From Terriglobus aquaticus (GTDB lineage: Bacteria > Acidobacteriota > Terriglobia > Terriglobales > Acidobacteriaceae), in assembly GCF_025685415.1 (NCBI RefSeq), contig NZ_JAGSYB010000001.1, positions 2,356,001-2,420,000 on the forward strand: a stretch of 64,000 nucleotides of DNA. The letters are read 5' to 3'. Numbering within the stretch: the stretch's first letter is position 1; every line of letters begins with the position of its first letter. This document shows positions 44,295-52,542 of this stretch, in pieces. Position numbers and translations under genes: made by a program. A model generated the notes under the pieces. The model saw nothing but the letters and a program-made list of their open reading frames with translations, was not told the origin of the DNA and searched no databases.

Positions 44295-45818
44295 ATGCTC
44301 AACGGAAAGGCCAACGGCACAATGACTCTGCTTCGCTCTCTTCTGCTGGCGTGCATTCCGGCAGCCATCTCTGCCGCGCAGTCCCCGGTTCCAGACACAC
44401 GGCCACAGACTCCGGTGCTGCCCGCGAACGCGCCCGCGGGAAAGCCCGTAGTCAATGTGCTGCTGCGCGAACGCGGCAACGCCACGCAGTGGTTCGGCGC
44501 CTTGCCTAACCCTGAGACGTACGGTCACGGCGACTCGCTCCTGCGTCTCTCCCTGGCCCAGCGCCTCCAGCGACTCGACTGGCAACTTGAGATGAGCAAC
44601 AGCGCGGAGCTTGCATTGCCCACCGACGCGGTCTCTCCCGTGTCCGCGCAAGGCCAACTCGGCCTCGGTGGAACGTACTTCGCCAGCAACAGCAACAACA
44701 ATTTTCCCGCGGCCGTTTCGTTCAAGACAGGCTTCGCCCGCTTCCACTTCCACAACGACAAGGGCCTCTTCCGGCTGGGTCGATTCGAGTTCTTAGACGG
44801 TGCCGAAACCACTCCCAAAAACACAGCGCTCAACTGGGTCCAAACCAATCGCATCGCGCAACGCCTCATCGGCAACTTCGGATTTTCCAATGGCCAACGA
44901 TCGCTCGATGGCGTCGACCTGAAGATCGGTGGAACGAACTGGGACGTGACCGCGATGGGTGCGCGTGCGGACCAGGGCGTATTTAAGATGAACGCCAATG
45001 AAGAGCTGAACGTCGACGTTCAATACCTTGCCTACACGCGCTATCTAGCAAAGCAGCGCGTGCAGTTCCGCACCTTCGGTCTCGGCTATCACGATGGCCG
45101 CACCGGCCTGACCAAGACTGACAACCGCACTGCCGCCGCACGCGCTCTCGATCACAAGAACATCCGCATCGGCAGCTTCGGCGGAGACCTGATCGCCGCT
45201 CTGCCCGTTGGTCGTCAAACCTTCGATCTGCTCGCGTGGGGCGTGGGGCAAACCGGCCGCTGGGGCCTGCTGGACCACAAAGCCGGTGCCGTCGCCGTGG
45301 AGGGCGGACTGCGGCTTGAAACCGTCAGGACGAAGCCATGGTTGCGCGGTGGCTTCCTGCGCTCCACCGGCGACAACAACAACACCGACGGCACACACAA
45401 CACCTTCTTCCAGGTGCTACCCACTCCCCGCAACTACGCCCGCTATCCCTTCTTCAACATGATGAACAGCAAGGACGAGTTCGTACAGCTCATCGACAAA
45501 CCCGCAGCCAGGTTGGACCTGCGCACCGACCTGCATTTCCTGCAACTCACCGCCCCGTCGGACTTCTGGTACCAGGGCGGAGGCGCCTACGACAACAAGG
45601 CCTTCGGATACATCGGCCGACCCGGCAACAATCACGGCAGCTTCACTTCGCTGTACGACATCAGCGCCGACGTCGCCCTCACTAAGCAGTTCACATTCAC
45701 CACGTACTACGCCCACGCGTTCGGAAAAACCGTAATCAAAAGCATCTACCCGATCCAAACCGGATCCAACTACGGGTACATCGAACTGCTCTACCACGGG
45801 TCGCATTCCCTCCGCTAA
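44295..45818 (+). CDS. Alginate-export-family outer-membrane porin
   Basis: 507 residues from the ATG at 44295 (an ATG at 44322 is possible; the frame opens far upstream inside narK). The signal peptide is LLRSLLLACIPAAISAAQ. The body has beta-hairpin repeats with WQLEMSNSAEL, GLFRLGRFEFLDGAE and QFTFTTYYAHAFGK, and the terminal strand YGYIELLYHG, matching the alginate-export porin family used for many small solutes. Being downstream of narK, it could be an outer-membrane nitrate channel; that is inference. Confidence 0.75.
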   Translation: MLNGKANGTMTLLRSLLLACIPAAISAAQSPVPDTRPQTPVLPANAPAGKPVVNVLLRERGNATQWFGALPNPETYGHGDSLLRLSLAQRLQRLDWQLEMSNSAELALPTDAVSPVSAQGQLGLGGTYFASNSNNNFPAAVSFKTGFARFHFHNDKGLFRLGRFEFLDGAETTPKNTALNWVQTNRIAQRLIGNFGFSNGQRSLDGVDLKIGGTNWDVTAMGARADQGVFKMNANEELNVDVQYLAYTRYLAKQRVQFRTFGLGYHDGRTGLTKTDNRTAAARALDHKNIRIGSFGGDLIAALPVGRQTFDLLAWGVGQTGRWGLLDHKAGAVAVEGGLRLETVRTKPWLRGGFLRSTGDNNNTDGTHNTFFQVLPTPRNYARYPFFNMMNSKDEFVQLIDKPAARLDLRTDLHFLQLTAPSDFWYQGGGAYDNKAFGYIGRPGNNHGSFTSLYDISADVALTKQFTFTTYYAHAFGKTVIKSIYPIQTGSNYGYIELLYHGSHSLR

Positions 45819-45861
45819 ACCGGCGAGTGCCAACTGGAGAATGCGCTCACTGCTGCTGCCG

Positions 45862-46140
45862 TTACGGAACCGGCGTAAGCTCCTCCAGCAGCTCGGCCTT
45901 GTGCTCGGCAGCCGCAATCAGCGCCCATGTCTCTGCGCGCAGCCGAGTGCCTTGGCTTGTCGTTCCCTGAGGGAGAAATGCAGGCCCGCTAGGATTTGCT
46001 CCCGGCCCCGTTCCCCCCTTGCGGAGAAGGCCGAACAGCCTGGCCTAGGATCCGCTCTCTTTTCCGCCGACCACGGTGGCGACAAGGGACGGCAAAAGAA
46101 GCATTGCGAGAAACGTCAGAGCGGCGATGACACTGTGCAT
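45862..46140 (-). pseudogene. Small frame interrupted by one in-frame TAG
   Basis: From the ATG at 46140 the frame encodes 31 residues (MHSVIAALTFLAMLLLPSLV core, one membrane segment) and stops at the TAG at 46045-46047. The same frame then continues for 60 more codons to a TAA at 45862, with coding-like residues such as RAETWALIAAAEHKAELLEE. Either half may be real; the simplest reading is a small membrane gene with a nonsense mutation. Chance open frame in GC-rich DNA is the main alternative. Confidence 0.3.
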
Positions 46141-46426
46141 GGGATCCCCATCATGATCACGGCCTGGCGATACATCGCCATGGCCTTGGAATGAGCACTC
46201 GATCCGGGGAAGATGATGCGCTTATCTAAGGAACGTGTCGGGCGCGAAATCGGATTTCCTAATTCCGAACAAATCGCAAACTGCTCCAGCGCCTGTCACC
46301 TTGCACGCGCCGTCCGCACTTTTTCGATCTACAGGCCTGAGTTCGGCACCATCGAAGCTGGTGGTGGATCAAACGAAACTAAGCTCGTTTCGAAGATCCT
46401 GTTGCTCAGGTGAACCGGACTCCATG

Positions 46427-46555
46427 TCAGGAGTCGCGACGTTCGGGTTGCCACTGATCTTCAAAACCGGGTTCGACCGCGTCACGATGATCTTCACGCT
46501 CGCGCTGCTGGCGTTCACGCTCTTTCTGTTCGCGTTCTTCGTGTCCGTCACTCAT
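46427..46555 (-). CDS. Highly charged small protein, 42 residues
   Basis: ATG at 46555, stop TGA at 46427-46429, with an in-frame TGA two codons before the ATG. The N-terminal half is a Glu/Arg/Gln repeat (EEREQKERERQQRERED); the rest is HRDAVEPGFEDQWQPERRDS. The plus-strand frame over it is antisense. The composition suggests a single charged helix or disordered segment. Function unknown. No strong ribosome-binding site is seen, which lowers confidence. Confidence 0.55.
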   Translation of the reverse strand: MSDGHEEREQKERERQQREREDHRDAVEPGFEDQWQPERRDS

Positions 46556-46721
46556 GGCTCAATTTTACCGTTGGTGACTATCTGCAGGCTCTGCTTGTGC
46601 AGCGAAGCGCGCCTTCCAAGCCACCGCGAAACGTGAAAACAGCAAGGGCGACGGAAGAGTGGAGAAACTTGAAAGATACTTGACGACCCACCTTCGATTG
46701 CTGATCCAGCTAGCACGCTAT

Positions 46722-46773
46722 GTTAGCTGCTAACAAACTGATACATAAGTGCGTTGTTAACTACAACAGTTGT
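46722..46773. promoter_or_regulatory. Tandem palindromes upstream of the secreted-protein operon
   Basis: GTTAG-CTG-CTAAC (46722-46734) is a perfect inverted repeat. GTTGT-TAACT-ACAAC-A-GTTGT (46753-46773) gives two interlocking ones. They lie in unusually AT-rich DNA about 170-220 bp before the start at 46941 and look like regulator-binding sites. No convincing -35/-10 pair was found with them. The rest of 45819-46940 holds the two small minus-strand frames listed above. Confidence 0.45.
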
Positions 46774-46940
46774 GGCAAGCAATCCCACCAAAGCCTTGAA
46801 AGGCAGTGTTTAAGATCGAATCTTCAAATTAGGTCATTAGTTTTGGTTACCCCGCAAAACACATGCATGAGCATCACGCCGAACCAGGATCGTGGCTCTC
46901 ACGCACACGCTTGAGTTACTGGAACTAAACAGGAGAATTG

Positions 46941-47468
46941 ATGAAAGGCACACTCAGGAAGAAGCTATTCTTCTCGGCTTCTCTCATAGGTATGCTCTGC
47001 TGCACCGTCCGACCTTCGGACGCTCAGAGCACGACACCTCATGCGCTCACATTAAGCAACAGTGTGGAGACCATCGACAAGAATGGCCGCCGTGTCCTGG
47101 TTGCCGATGTGAAAGGTGACCTGAGTGGAGTGCTGACACTCGCGCTTGTTACGGCTCCCAACGGCGTCGTCTCGGATGGAGAGTGGGCACTCAACGTGTC
47201 GTACCTAGAGTACGGGCCGCCAGACGATGATGCGGACGGTGACGCCAGTCAGAAGCTCGTGCAGCGCGGCGTGATCAAAGGCAAGGTAAAGAGCGGTTCC
47301 GTCGTTCTCTCCCCTGCTGGCCTGCCGACAGATATGACTTCCATTCAGTTGGATATCACCGGGGCAACTCTTGAATTCGCTGCGATCAAAAGCGGCAGCG
47401 GCGCTGTAACCGGCAACTCGATGGATCAGCAGAATGCGTCCAGCGGAACTCTCACCATCAGCTACTAA
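46941..47468 (+). CDS. Secreted protein of unknown function (operon gene 1)
   Basis: 175 residues from the ATG at 46941, with AGGAGA at good spacing; a TTG just before it is in frame. Signal peptide (LFFSASLIGMLCCTVRPSDAQ) then a beta-rich domain with DVKGDLSGVLTLALVT, SYLEYGPPDDDADGDASQ and TSIQLDITGATLEF. The acidic DDDADGD loop could bind calcium; this is a guess. It is 13 bp upstream of the Ig-like gene and probably cotranscribed. I do not recognise the family. Confidence 0.75.
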   Translation: MKGTLRKKLFFSASLIGMLCCTVRPSDAQSTTPHALTLSNSVETIDKNGRRVLVADVKGDLSGVLTLALVTAPNGVVSDGEWALNVSYLEYGPPDDDADGDASQKLVQRGVIKGKVKSGSVVLSPAGLPTDMTSIQLDITGATLEFAAIKSGSGAVTGNSMDQQNASSGTLTISY

Positions 47469-47481
47469 AGGCTTGACCGAC

Positions 47482-50382
47482 ATGCAATCCAAACTTCGGA
47501 CCCTTCGAAATCTTCTGCTTTTCTGCCTGATCGCAAGCTGTTTCATCACGCCTGCGCGAGCGTCTCACCTGCGCGGAACGAGCGTGGGCTGGCAACCTAC
47601 CGGAACCCCCGGGACCGTTCAGTTCACCGTGCTCTATTCCCAGGCTGGATCTGGAACCCTCGGCGGTTCGGTCGGTCTGCAATTCAATTTTGGAGACGGT
47701 AGTAGCGCGAACGTTACAGCGACGATCACTTCCGTGAACTCGGCGGAAAGTTACTTCACTGCTTCGGCGACATTCACGCACACCTACACTTCCGTCGGAC
47801 CGTTCACGGCTTACTACGAGAATTGTTGCCGCGTGAGTACCACGACGACAGGCTCGGGTTTAAGTCTCCGTATGGAAACGCTTGTCAGCCCATTTGCCAG
47901 CCCGGCGAACCACCCGCCCGTTGCGGTATCGCCCGCAATTGTGACGGTCCCAATTCAGTCGTTGGCAACGTTCACCATCTTCGCGACAGATCAGGACAAC
48001 GATACGATTCACTACCGGCTTGCGACGCCGCAGGAACAGTTCGATGAAACCGCGACAAACTGCTCGACCCAATCACCGCCGGGGCTGACCATCAGCAACA
48101 GTGGTGTGGGCACATGGGATACCAGCAGGATCACTGCCGCCGGTTGCAACTACCCCGCGCCCGTAGCGGGGCAGATTTGGCCCGTGCAGTTCATGATCGA
48201 AGATCTGGACAGCAACGGACAGGTCAAGTCGAAGGTCCCGGTTGATGTGCTGCTCAAATTCGTTAACGTCACCCAGCCCGCTCCAACGCTCACCTTCAGC
48301 ACGCCCACCACAGTCGTGGCAAGCCCGGGTAACCCCCTCACGTTCACGGCGACAGCCATAAACACCACGCCAGGTTCCCGCATCACGCTCAACGCAGTCG
48401 GTCTTCCAACCGGCGCCACGGCGACCAACATCAATCAAACTTTGACTCAGCCGGTCAGCAGTGTCTTTAGTTGGACCCCGACCCTGGCGCAGGAAGGTAC
48501 CTACGTCATCGTTTACACCGCGACGAATGACACTTACGAACAGACAGTCGGTTCCGTAAGCGTCAAAGTACTGAGCTCGCAGCCGCCCTCCCTCACCTGC
48601 TCTACAGGCCTGACTGCGCAATACAACGCGCTTGCTTCGTTTCCACTGACCGTTCTGGACCCGCAAGGCGACGCCGTAACCGTAACGTGGTCCGTCGATG
48701 GCAACGTCAGTCACACCGACACCGTGGCCGCTTCGTCCAACGCAACCACGCTTTCGCTGAACCAGGCGTTCACTACACTTGGCGCGCACACCGTAAGCGT
48801 CTCGGCCACCAACACAGACAACCAGACGAGCACCTGCTCTACGCCGGTTACGGTAACTACCGCTGACCAGACGATCGCCTTCGGGGCGCTTCCGAATCTG
48901 ACCTATGGCGATGCCGGCATCAATCTCGCGGCGACAGCCACGTCAAACCTGCCGATCAGCTACGTAGCGACGGGGGCTTGCTCCGTTTCCGGAAACACTC
49001 TTTCGGTTCAGGGTGTCGGCACCTGCTCGGTTACAGCGAACCAGGCCGGCGATGCCTCCTACAACCCAGCCACATCTGTTACCCAGACCACGTCGATCGC
49101 ACCTCGTGCTCTGCACGTGACGGCGGCTAATGCAACACGCGTCTACGGCTCGGCGAATCCGACGCTGACCGGCAATGTCACCGGCACGGTGAACGGTGAC
49201 GTGATCACGGCAACCTACTCCACCTCCGCAAACGCAACTTCACCCGTCGGAACCTACCCGATCACACCTGCTCTGGCCGGCACTAACCTGTCGAACTACA
49301 GCGTTGTTGCGAACAATGCAACCCTGATGGTGACGCAAGCCACCATCACTGTCAGCGCAAACAATGTCACTCGTAACTACGGCACCAGCAATCCAACGCT
49401 CACGGGAACAGTCTCCGGCGTGGTGAATGGCGACCAGATCACCGCGACCTACTCCACACCCGCAACCGTGTCCTCGCCTGTCGGTACTTACCCCATCACG
49501 CCCGCACTGACCGGTCCGGCCCTTTCGAACTACAACGTCGTCACAAACAACGGAAGCCTCACAATCAACAAAGGCGTGATCGCCGGGGTGCAGATCACCT
49601 CGTCGGCACCCACGGTCTTCCTGCAAACCAGGCTGACCTTCCAGGCCGCGGTAACGGGCACGGGAGGCACGCCTACCGGATCCATCTCGTTCGTCGATGG
49701 GACGACTCCGCTGGGTTCGGCACAATTAGTGAACGGCATCGCTCAGCTGACTTACTCGGACCTTACGACCGGATCTCACCAGATCACCGCCGTGTATTCG
49801 GGCGACTCGAACTACATCGGCGCTGCCAGCGCTCCAATCTCTCAGCAAATTGCCGACGTGGACCTTCGCCTGCAACTCAACGCTGCCGGATCCACCACCC
49901 AGACAGTCATGCCTGGCGGTTCGACCACTGTGGGCTTTACGGTCGCGCCCTTGGGTATGAGCGCCTTCCCGTCTGACGTAGCCCTGTCCGTCACAGGTCT
50001 GCCGCCAGGTGCAACGTACACCACCTCTACTACCAACGTGACCAAGGGAAGCTCTGCCACGCAGGTGACCTTGACCATCAAGGTGCCGGCCGCGACTGCG
50101 TCCGTGCGCAGCAACGAGGTCGGCGGCAAGGTAACTGCCATTGCAGTCGCTCTGATCGTTCTGCCGTTCTCCGCAGCCATGCGACGTCGCGCCCGGAGTC
50201 TTGGTCGCCTCACCGCGATGCTGTTGCTGGTACTCGGTAGCGCAACGGTGCTCCTCGGCCTAACGGGCTGCGGCACCAGCAATGGATTCCTTGCGCAACC
50301 GGAGAAGTCCTACACCGTTACAGTGACCGCATCCACCGCTGCGGTGAGCCGTAGCACAACCATGCAGCTCATCGTGCAGTAA
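47482..50382 (+). CDS. Large secreted Ig-like/MBG-repeat surface protein
   Basis: 966 residues from the ATG at 47482; the ribosome-binding site is weak. A signal peptide precedes a PKD-like domain (LQFNFGDGSS, FTHTYTSVGPF, paired Cys in ENCCR), then Ig-like domains. Two tandem MBG-type repeats of about 76 residues follow (RVYGSANPTLTG, RNYGTSNPTLTG; 49111-49337 and 49338-49568), then a Big_3-like domain. The C-terminus has two hydrophobic segments separated by MRRRARSLGR, then LLGLTGCGTS and a beta tail ending QLIVQ. It probably acts as an adhesin or surface-layer protein. Confidence 0.78.
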   Translation: MQSKLRTLRNLLLFCLIASCFITPARASHLRGTSVGWQPTGTPGTVQFTVLYSQAGSGTLGGSVGLQFNFGDGSSANVTATITSVNSAESYFTASATFTHTYTSVGPFTAYYENCCRVSTTTTGSGLSLRMETLVSPFASPANHPPVAVSPAIVTVPIQSLATFTIFATDQDNDTIHYRLATPQEQFDETATNCSTQSPPGLTISNSGVGTWDTSRITAAGCNYPAPVAGQIWPVQFMIEDLDSNGQVKSKVPVDVLLKFVNVTQPAPTLTFSTPTTVVASPGNPLTFTATAINTTPGSRITLNAVGLPTGATATNINQTLTQPVSSVFSWTPTLAQEGTYVIVYTATNDTYEQTVGSVSVKVLSSQPPSLTCSTGLTAQYNALASFPLTVLDPQGDAVTVTWSVDGNVSHTDTVAASSNATTLSLNQAFTTLGAHTVSVSATNTDNQTSTCSTPVTVTTADQTIAFGALPNLTYGDAGINLAATATSNLPISYVATGACSVSGNTLSVQGVGTCSVTANQAGDASYNPATSVTQTTSIAPRALHVTAANATRVYGSANPTLTGNVTGTVNGDVITATYSTSANATSPVGTYPITPALAGTNLSNYSVVANNATLMVTQATITVSANNVTRNYGTSNPTLTGTVSGVVNGDQITATYSTPATVSSPVGTYPITPALTGPALSNYNVVTNNGSLTINKGVIAGVQITSSAPTVFLQTRLTFQAAVTGTGGTPTGSISFVDGTTPLGSAQLVNGIAQLTYSDLTTGSHQITAVYSGDSNYIGAASAPISQQIADVDLRLQLNAAGSTTQTVMPGGSTTVGFTVAPLGMSAFPSDVALSVTGLPPGATYTTSTTNVTKGSSATQVTLTIKVPAATASVRSNEVGGKVTAIAVALIVLPFSAAMRRRARSLGRLTAMLLLVLGSATVLLGLTGCGTSNGFLAQPEKSYTVTVTASTAAVSRSTTMQLIVQ

Positions 50383-50393
50383 GGACGGAGACC

Positions 50394-51014
50394 GTGAGAA
50401 AGAATCAGACGTACATCAAAAAGCTGCGCACCCAGGCCTTCGGACTGGGTGCGTGCGCCACCATGCTTCTCGCTGCCCTGGGAACCTGCCAGGCGCAGGC
50501 GGGAAGTCAGTCCAAGGCTACGGTGAGCGATCTCGCCATCACCTTTGCGGCGGATCGCACCAACCCCGTGAACGGTGCGAACACCTGGCTGCTGGGAGGC
50601 AGCGCAGAGTTAGGTGCCGTGGCGTGGAAGGGCTTGGGCCCTGTTGTGAAGGTGACCGGCCTGACCAGCGATGCGCTTGCAAGCCAGCGCACACCGTTGA
50701 ATCTGGTCGTCACCGTCTTCGGTCCTCGTTACCGGTTTCAGCCGCGTCATGCCAGCGGGAAGCTCTCCGTATTTGGAGAAGGCATGCTTGGCATTGCAAA
50801 CGGATTCCGTGGCTTGTTCCCGAGTCCATCGGGGTCGACCACCAGTTCGAATTCCATGGCTCTGGAAGTGGGTGGCGGGGTCGATTGGCAGCTGGCCAGG
50901 CATGTAGCGGTTCGACCGGTCGAGGCAAGTTGGCTCAGAACACAATTCAACAACTCCACCACGAACGTCCAAAACCACCTGATTCTCGAGGGTGGACTTG
51001 CGCTACGGTTTTGA
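50394..51014 (+). CDS. Small outer-membrane beta-barrel protein (operon gene 3)
   Basis: 206 residues from a GTG at 50394, with GGACGGAG upstream, 11 bp after the Ig-like gene. A signal peptide ends CQAQAG. The rest is an OmpA/OmpW-like eight-strand pattern: TVFGPRYRFQPRH, KLSVFGEGMLGIANGF, MALEVGGGVDWQLARHVAVRPVEASWLRTQF and a terminal GGLALRF. The final Phe fits barrel insertion. With the two genes before it, it may form a surface module; the function is unknown. Confidence 0.78.
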   Translation: MRKNQTYIKKLRTQAFGLGACATMLLAALGTCQAQAGSQSKATVSDLAITFAADRTNPVNGANTWLLGGSAELGAVAWKGLGPVVKVTGLTSDALASQRTPLNLVVTVFGPRYRFQPRHASGKLSVFGEGMLGIANGFRGLFPSPSGSTTSSNSMALEVGGGVDWQLARHVAVRPVEASWLRTQFNNSTTNVQNHLILEGGLALRF

Positions 51015-51253
51015 CCTGTACGAGTGACTAGCTTACGGCCGCGGTCGCGGAAGGCGATGACCTTGGGTCCCTTCCGCTTCTGCACCCTAAGCCGCATCTT
51101 CAGTTGAGAGCCAGGTACCTTCCGCCGGCCTTCTGCCGCTTTCCCTTTTCCAAGCTTGGTAAGCTAGGGCGCATAGCGTCCCAGTACTGCTGCGTCTACG
51201 TGGATTCCACTTCGCTGGAAGGTCCGCGCAGTCAGAAGCAAGTAACGGCAAGT

Positions 51254-51318
51254 CCCGAGCCCACGGGCACATCGTGGGTAAGGGAGCACTTCGGTATGCA
51301 CACGTTGCACCACCGAAG
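51254..51318 (+). promoter_or_regulatory. Candidate structured leader of the PLP-enzyme gene
   Basis: In the 352-bp gap 51015-51366, CCCACG/CGTGGG (51260-51265 / 51273-51278) competes with CCCG/CGGG (51254-51257 / 51264-51267). A nested hairpin CTTCGGT-A-TGCA / TGCA-CC-ACCGAAG (51289-51318) follows. It does not match SAM-I, SAM-II or SAH riboswitch cores that I know. The remainder of the gap shows nothing clear. Confidence 0.3.
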
Positions 51319-51366
51319 CAAAGACCACGGTCAACAGATCAGTCAGCAGCAGGGCAGGTGATGTAA

Positions 51367-52542
51367 ATGGAGAAGAGCTTGGGTCGAGCCACAGAAGCGT
51401 TGTGGGCAGGCGAGAGAAGTGGACATCCCTTTGGCGCCGCGCAGATGCCGCTGGTGCCGGCGATCAGCTTCGGCTACGACACGGTGGAGTCCTGGAGCGA
51501 CGTGGCGCTGAACCGTGCACCGGGACACATCTACTCGCGCAACACAAACCCGACACTGGCAGTGCTGGAAGAGAAGATGCGCGTGCTGGAAGGCGCGGCA
51601 GCCGCGGTGAGTTTCTCTTCGGGCATGGCGGCCATCAGCAACACGCTGTACACCCTGCTGCGGCCGGGTGACCGCATCGTCAGTGTGACCGACACCTATG
51701 GAGGAACGAACCGCATCTTCACGGAGTTCCTGCCGCGCATGGGCGTGGAGGTCGCGCTTGCCCGAACGCATGACGAGGAAGAGATCCTTCAGGAGATTGC
51801 GAAGGGGTGCCACGTGCTGTACCTGGAGACGCCGACGAATCCCACGCTTAAGGTGCTGGATCTGCGCAAGCTATGCGCGGCGGGCCGGGCTGTGGGCGCA
51901 GTGGTCGTCACCGACAACACGGTGGCCACACCCGTGAATCAGAATCCGCTGGCGCTGGGCAGCCATCTGGTAGTGCACTCGGCCAGCAAGTTCCTGTGCG
52001 GCCACGGCGATGCGCTGGGTGGCATCCTGTGCGGCAGCGAGGAGCTGGTGCATCAGGTCTTCGCATACCGCGAGATCAACGGTGCGGTGCTCGATCCTTT
52101 CGCCGCATACCTGATCGCCCGCGGTTTGAAGACGTTGGTGCTCAGGGTAGAGCGCCACAACAGCAATGCCATGACGGTTGCGCGCTTCCTGCAGGAGCAC
52201 CCTGCAGTGGAAGACGTCTTCTACCCCGGCCTGGAGAGCCACGCCATGCACGCCGTAGCCGCCAGTCAAATGCGCGGTTTTGGCGGCATGCTCAGCTTTT
52301 CGTTGCGCGAGGGCTACTCGGTGAGCGGGGTGCTCGAGCGCTTGCACCTGGCCTACCGCGCGGCGTCGCTCGGGCACGTGGAGACGTTCGCCGGCATTCC
52401 AGCGACTACGAGCCATGTGGAATGCACCGCGGAGCAGCGCGCTGCAATGGGCATTCCCGAAAGGCTGATTCGCTACTCCGTGGGGATCGAAGACGTGAAC
52501 GACCTGACTGCGGATCTGGCGCAGGCGCTCGAGCGGCCCTGA
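51367..52542 (+). CDS. Cys/Met-metabolism PLP enzyme (cystathionine gamma-synthase/lyase family)
   Basis: 391 residues. PLP fold type I with HIYSRNTNPTLAVLEEKMRVLE, FSSGMAAISNTLYTLL (phosphate-binding), LETPTNPTLKVLDL, VVTDNTVATPVNQNPLALG, and the Schiff-base Lys in VHSASKFLCGHGD. It could be cystathionine gamma-synthase, gamma-lyase, methionine gamma-lyase or an O-acetylhomoserine enzyme; sequence alone does not decide. It is cytoplasmic. Its stop overlaps the next start by one base (TGATG). Confidence 0.88.
   Translation: MEKSLGRATEALWAGERSGHPFGAAQMPLVPAISFGYDTVESWSDVALNRAPGHIYSRNTNPTLAVLEEKMRVLEGAAAAVSFSSGMAAISNTLYTLLRPGDRIVSVTDTYGGTNRIFTEFLPRMGVEVALARTHDEEEILQEIAKGCHVLYLETPTNPTLKVLDLRKLCAAGRAVGAVVVTDNTVATPVNQNPLALGSHLVVHSASKFLCGHGDALGGILCGSEELVHQVFAYREINGAVLDPFAAYLIARGLKTLVLRVERHNSNAMTVARFLQEHPAVEDVFYPGLESHAMHAVAASQMRGFGGMLSFSLREGYSVSGVLERLHLAYRAASLGHVETFAGIPATTSHVECTAEQRAAMGIPERLIRYSVGIEDVNDLTADLAQALERP

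Noticed and set aside
45841-46194. Plus-strand frame of 117 codons
   Set aside because: No ribosome-binding site, Arg/Cys-rich composition typical of a shadow; the minus-strand frame is more protein-like.
46235-46636. Plus-strand frame of 133 codons with a hydrophobic stretch
   Set aside because: The hydrophobic stretch is the antisense of the charged 42-residue minus-strand protein, and the rest looks non-coding.
51101-51366. SAM or SAH riboswitch upstream of the PLP enzyme
   Set aside because: I looked for the conserved cores of SAM-I, SAM-II and SAH classes and did not find them; only generic hairpins are present.
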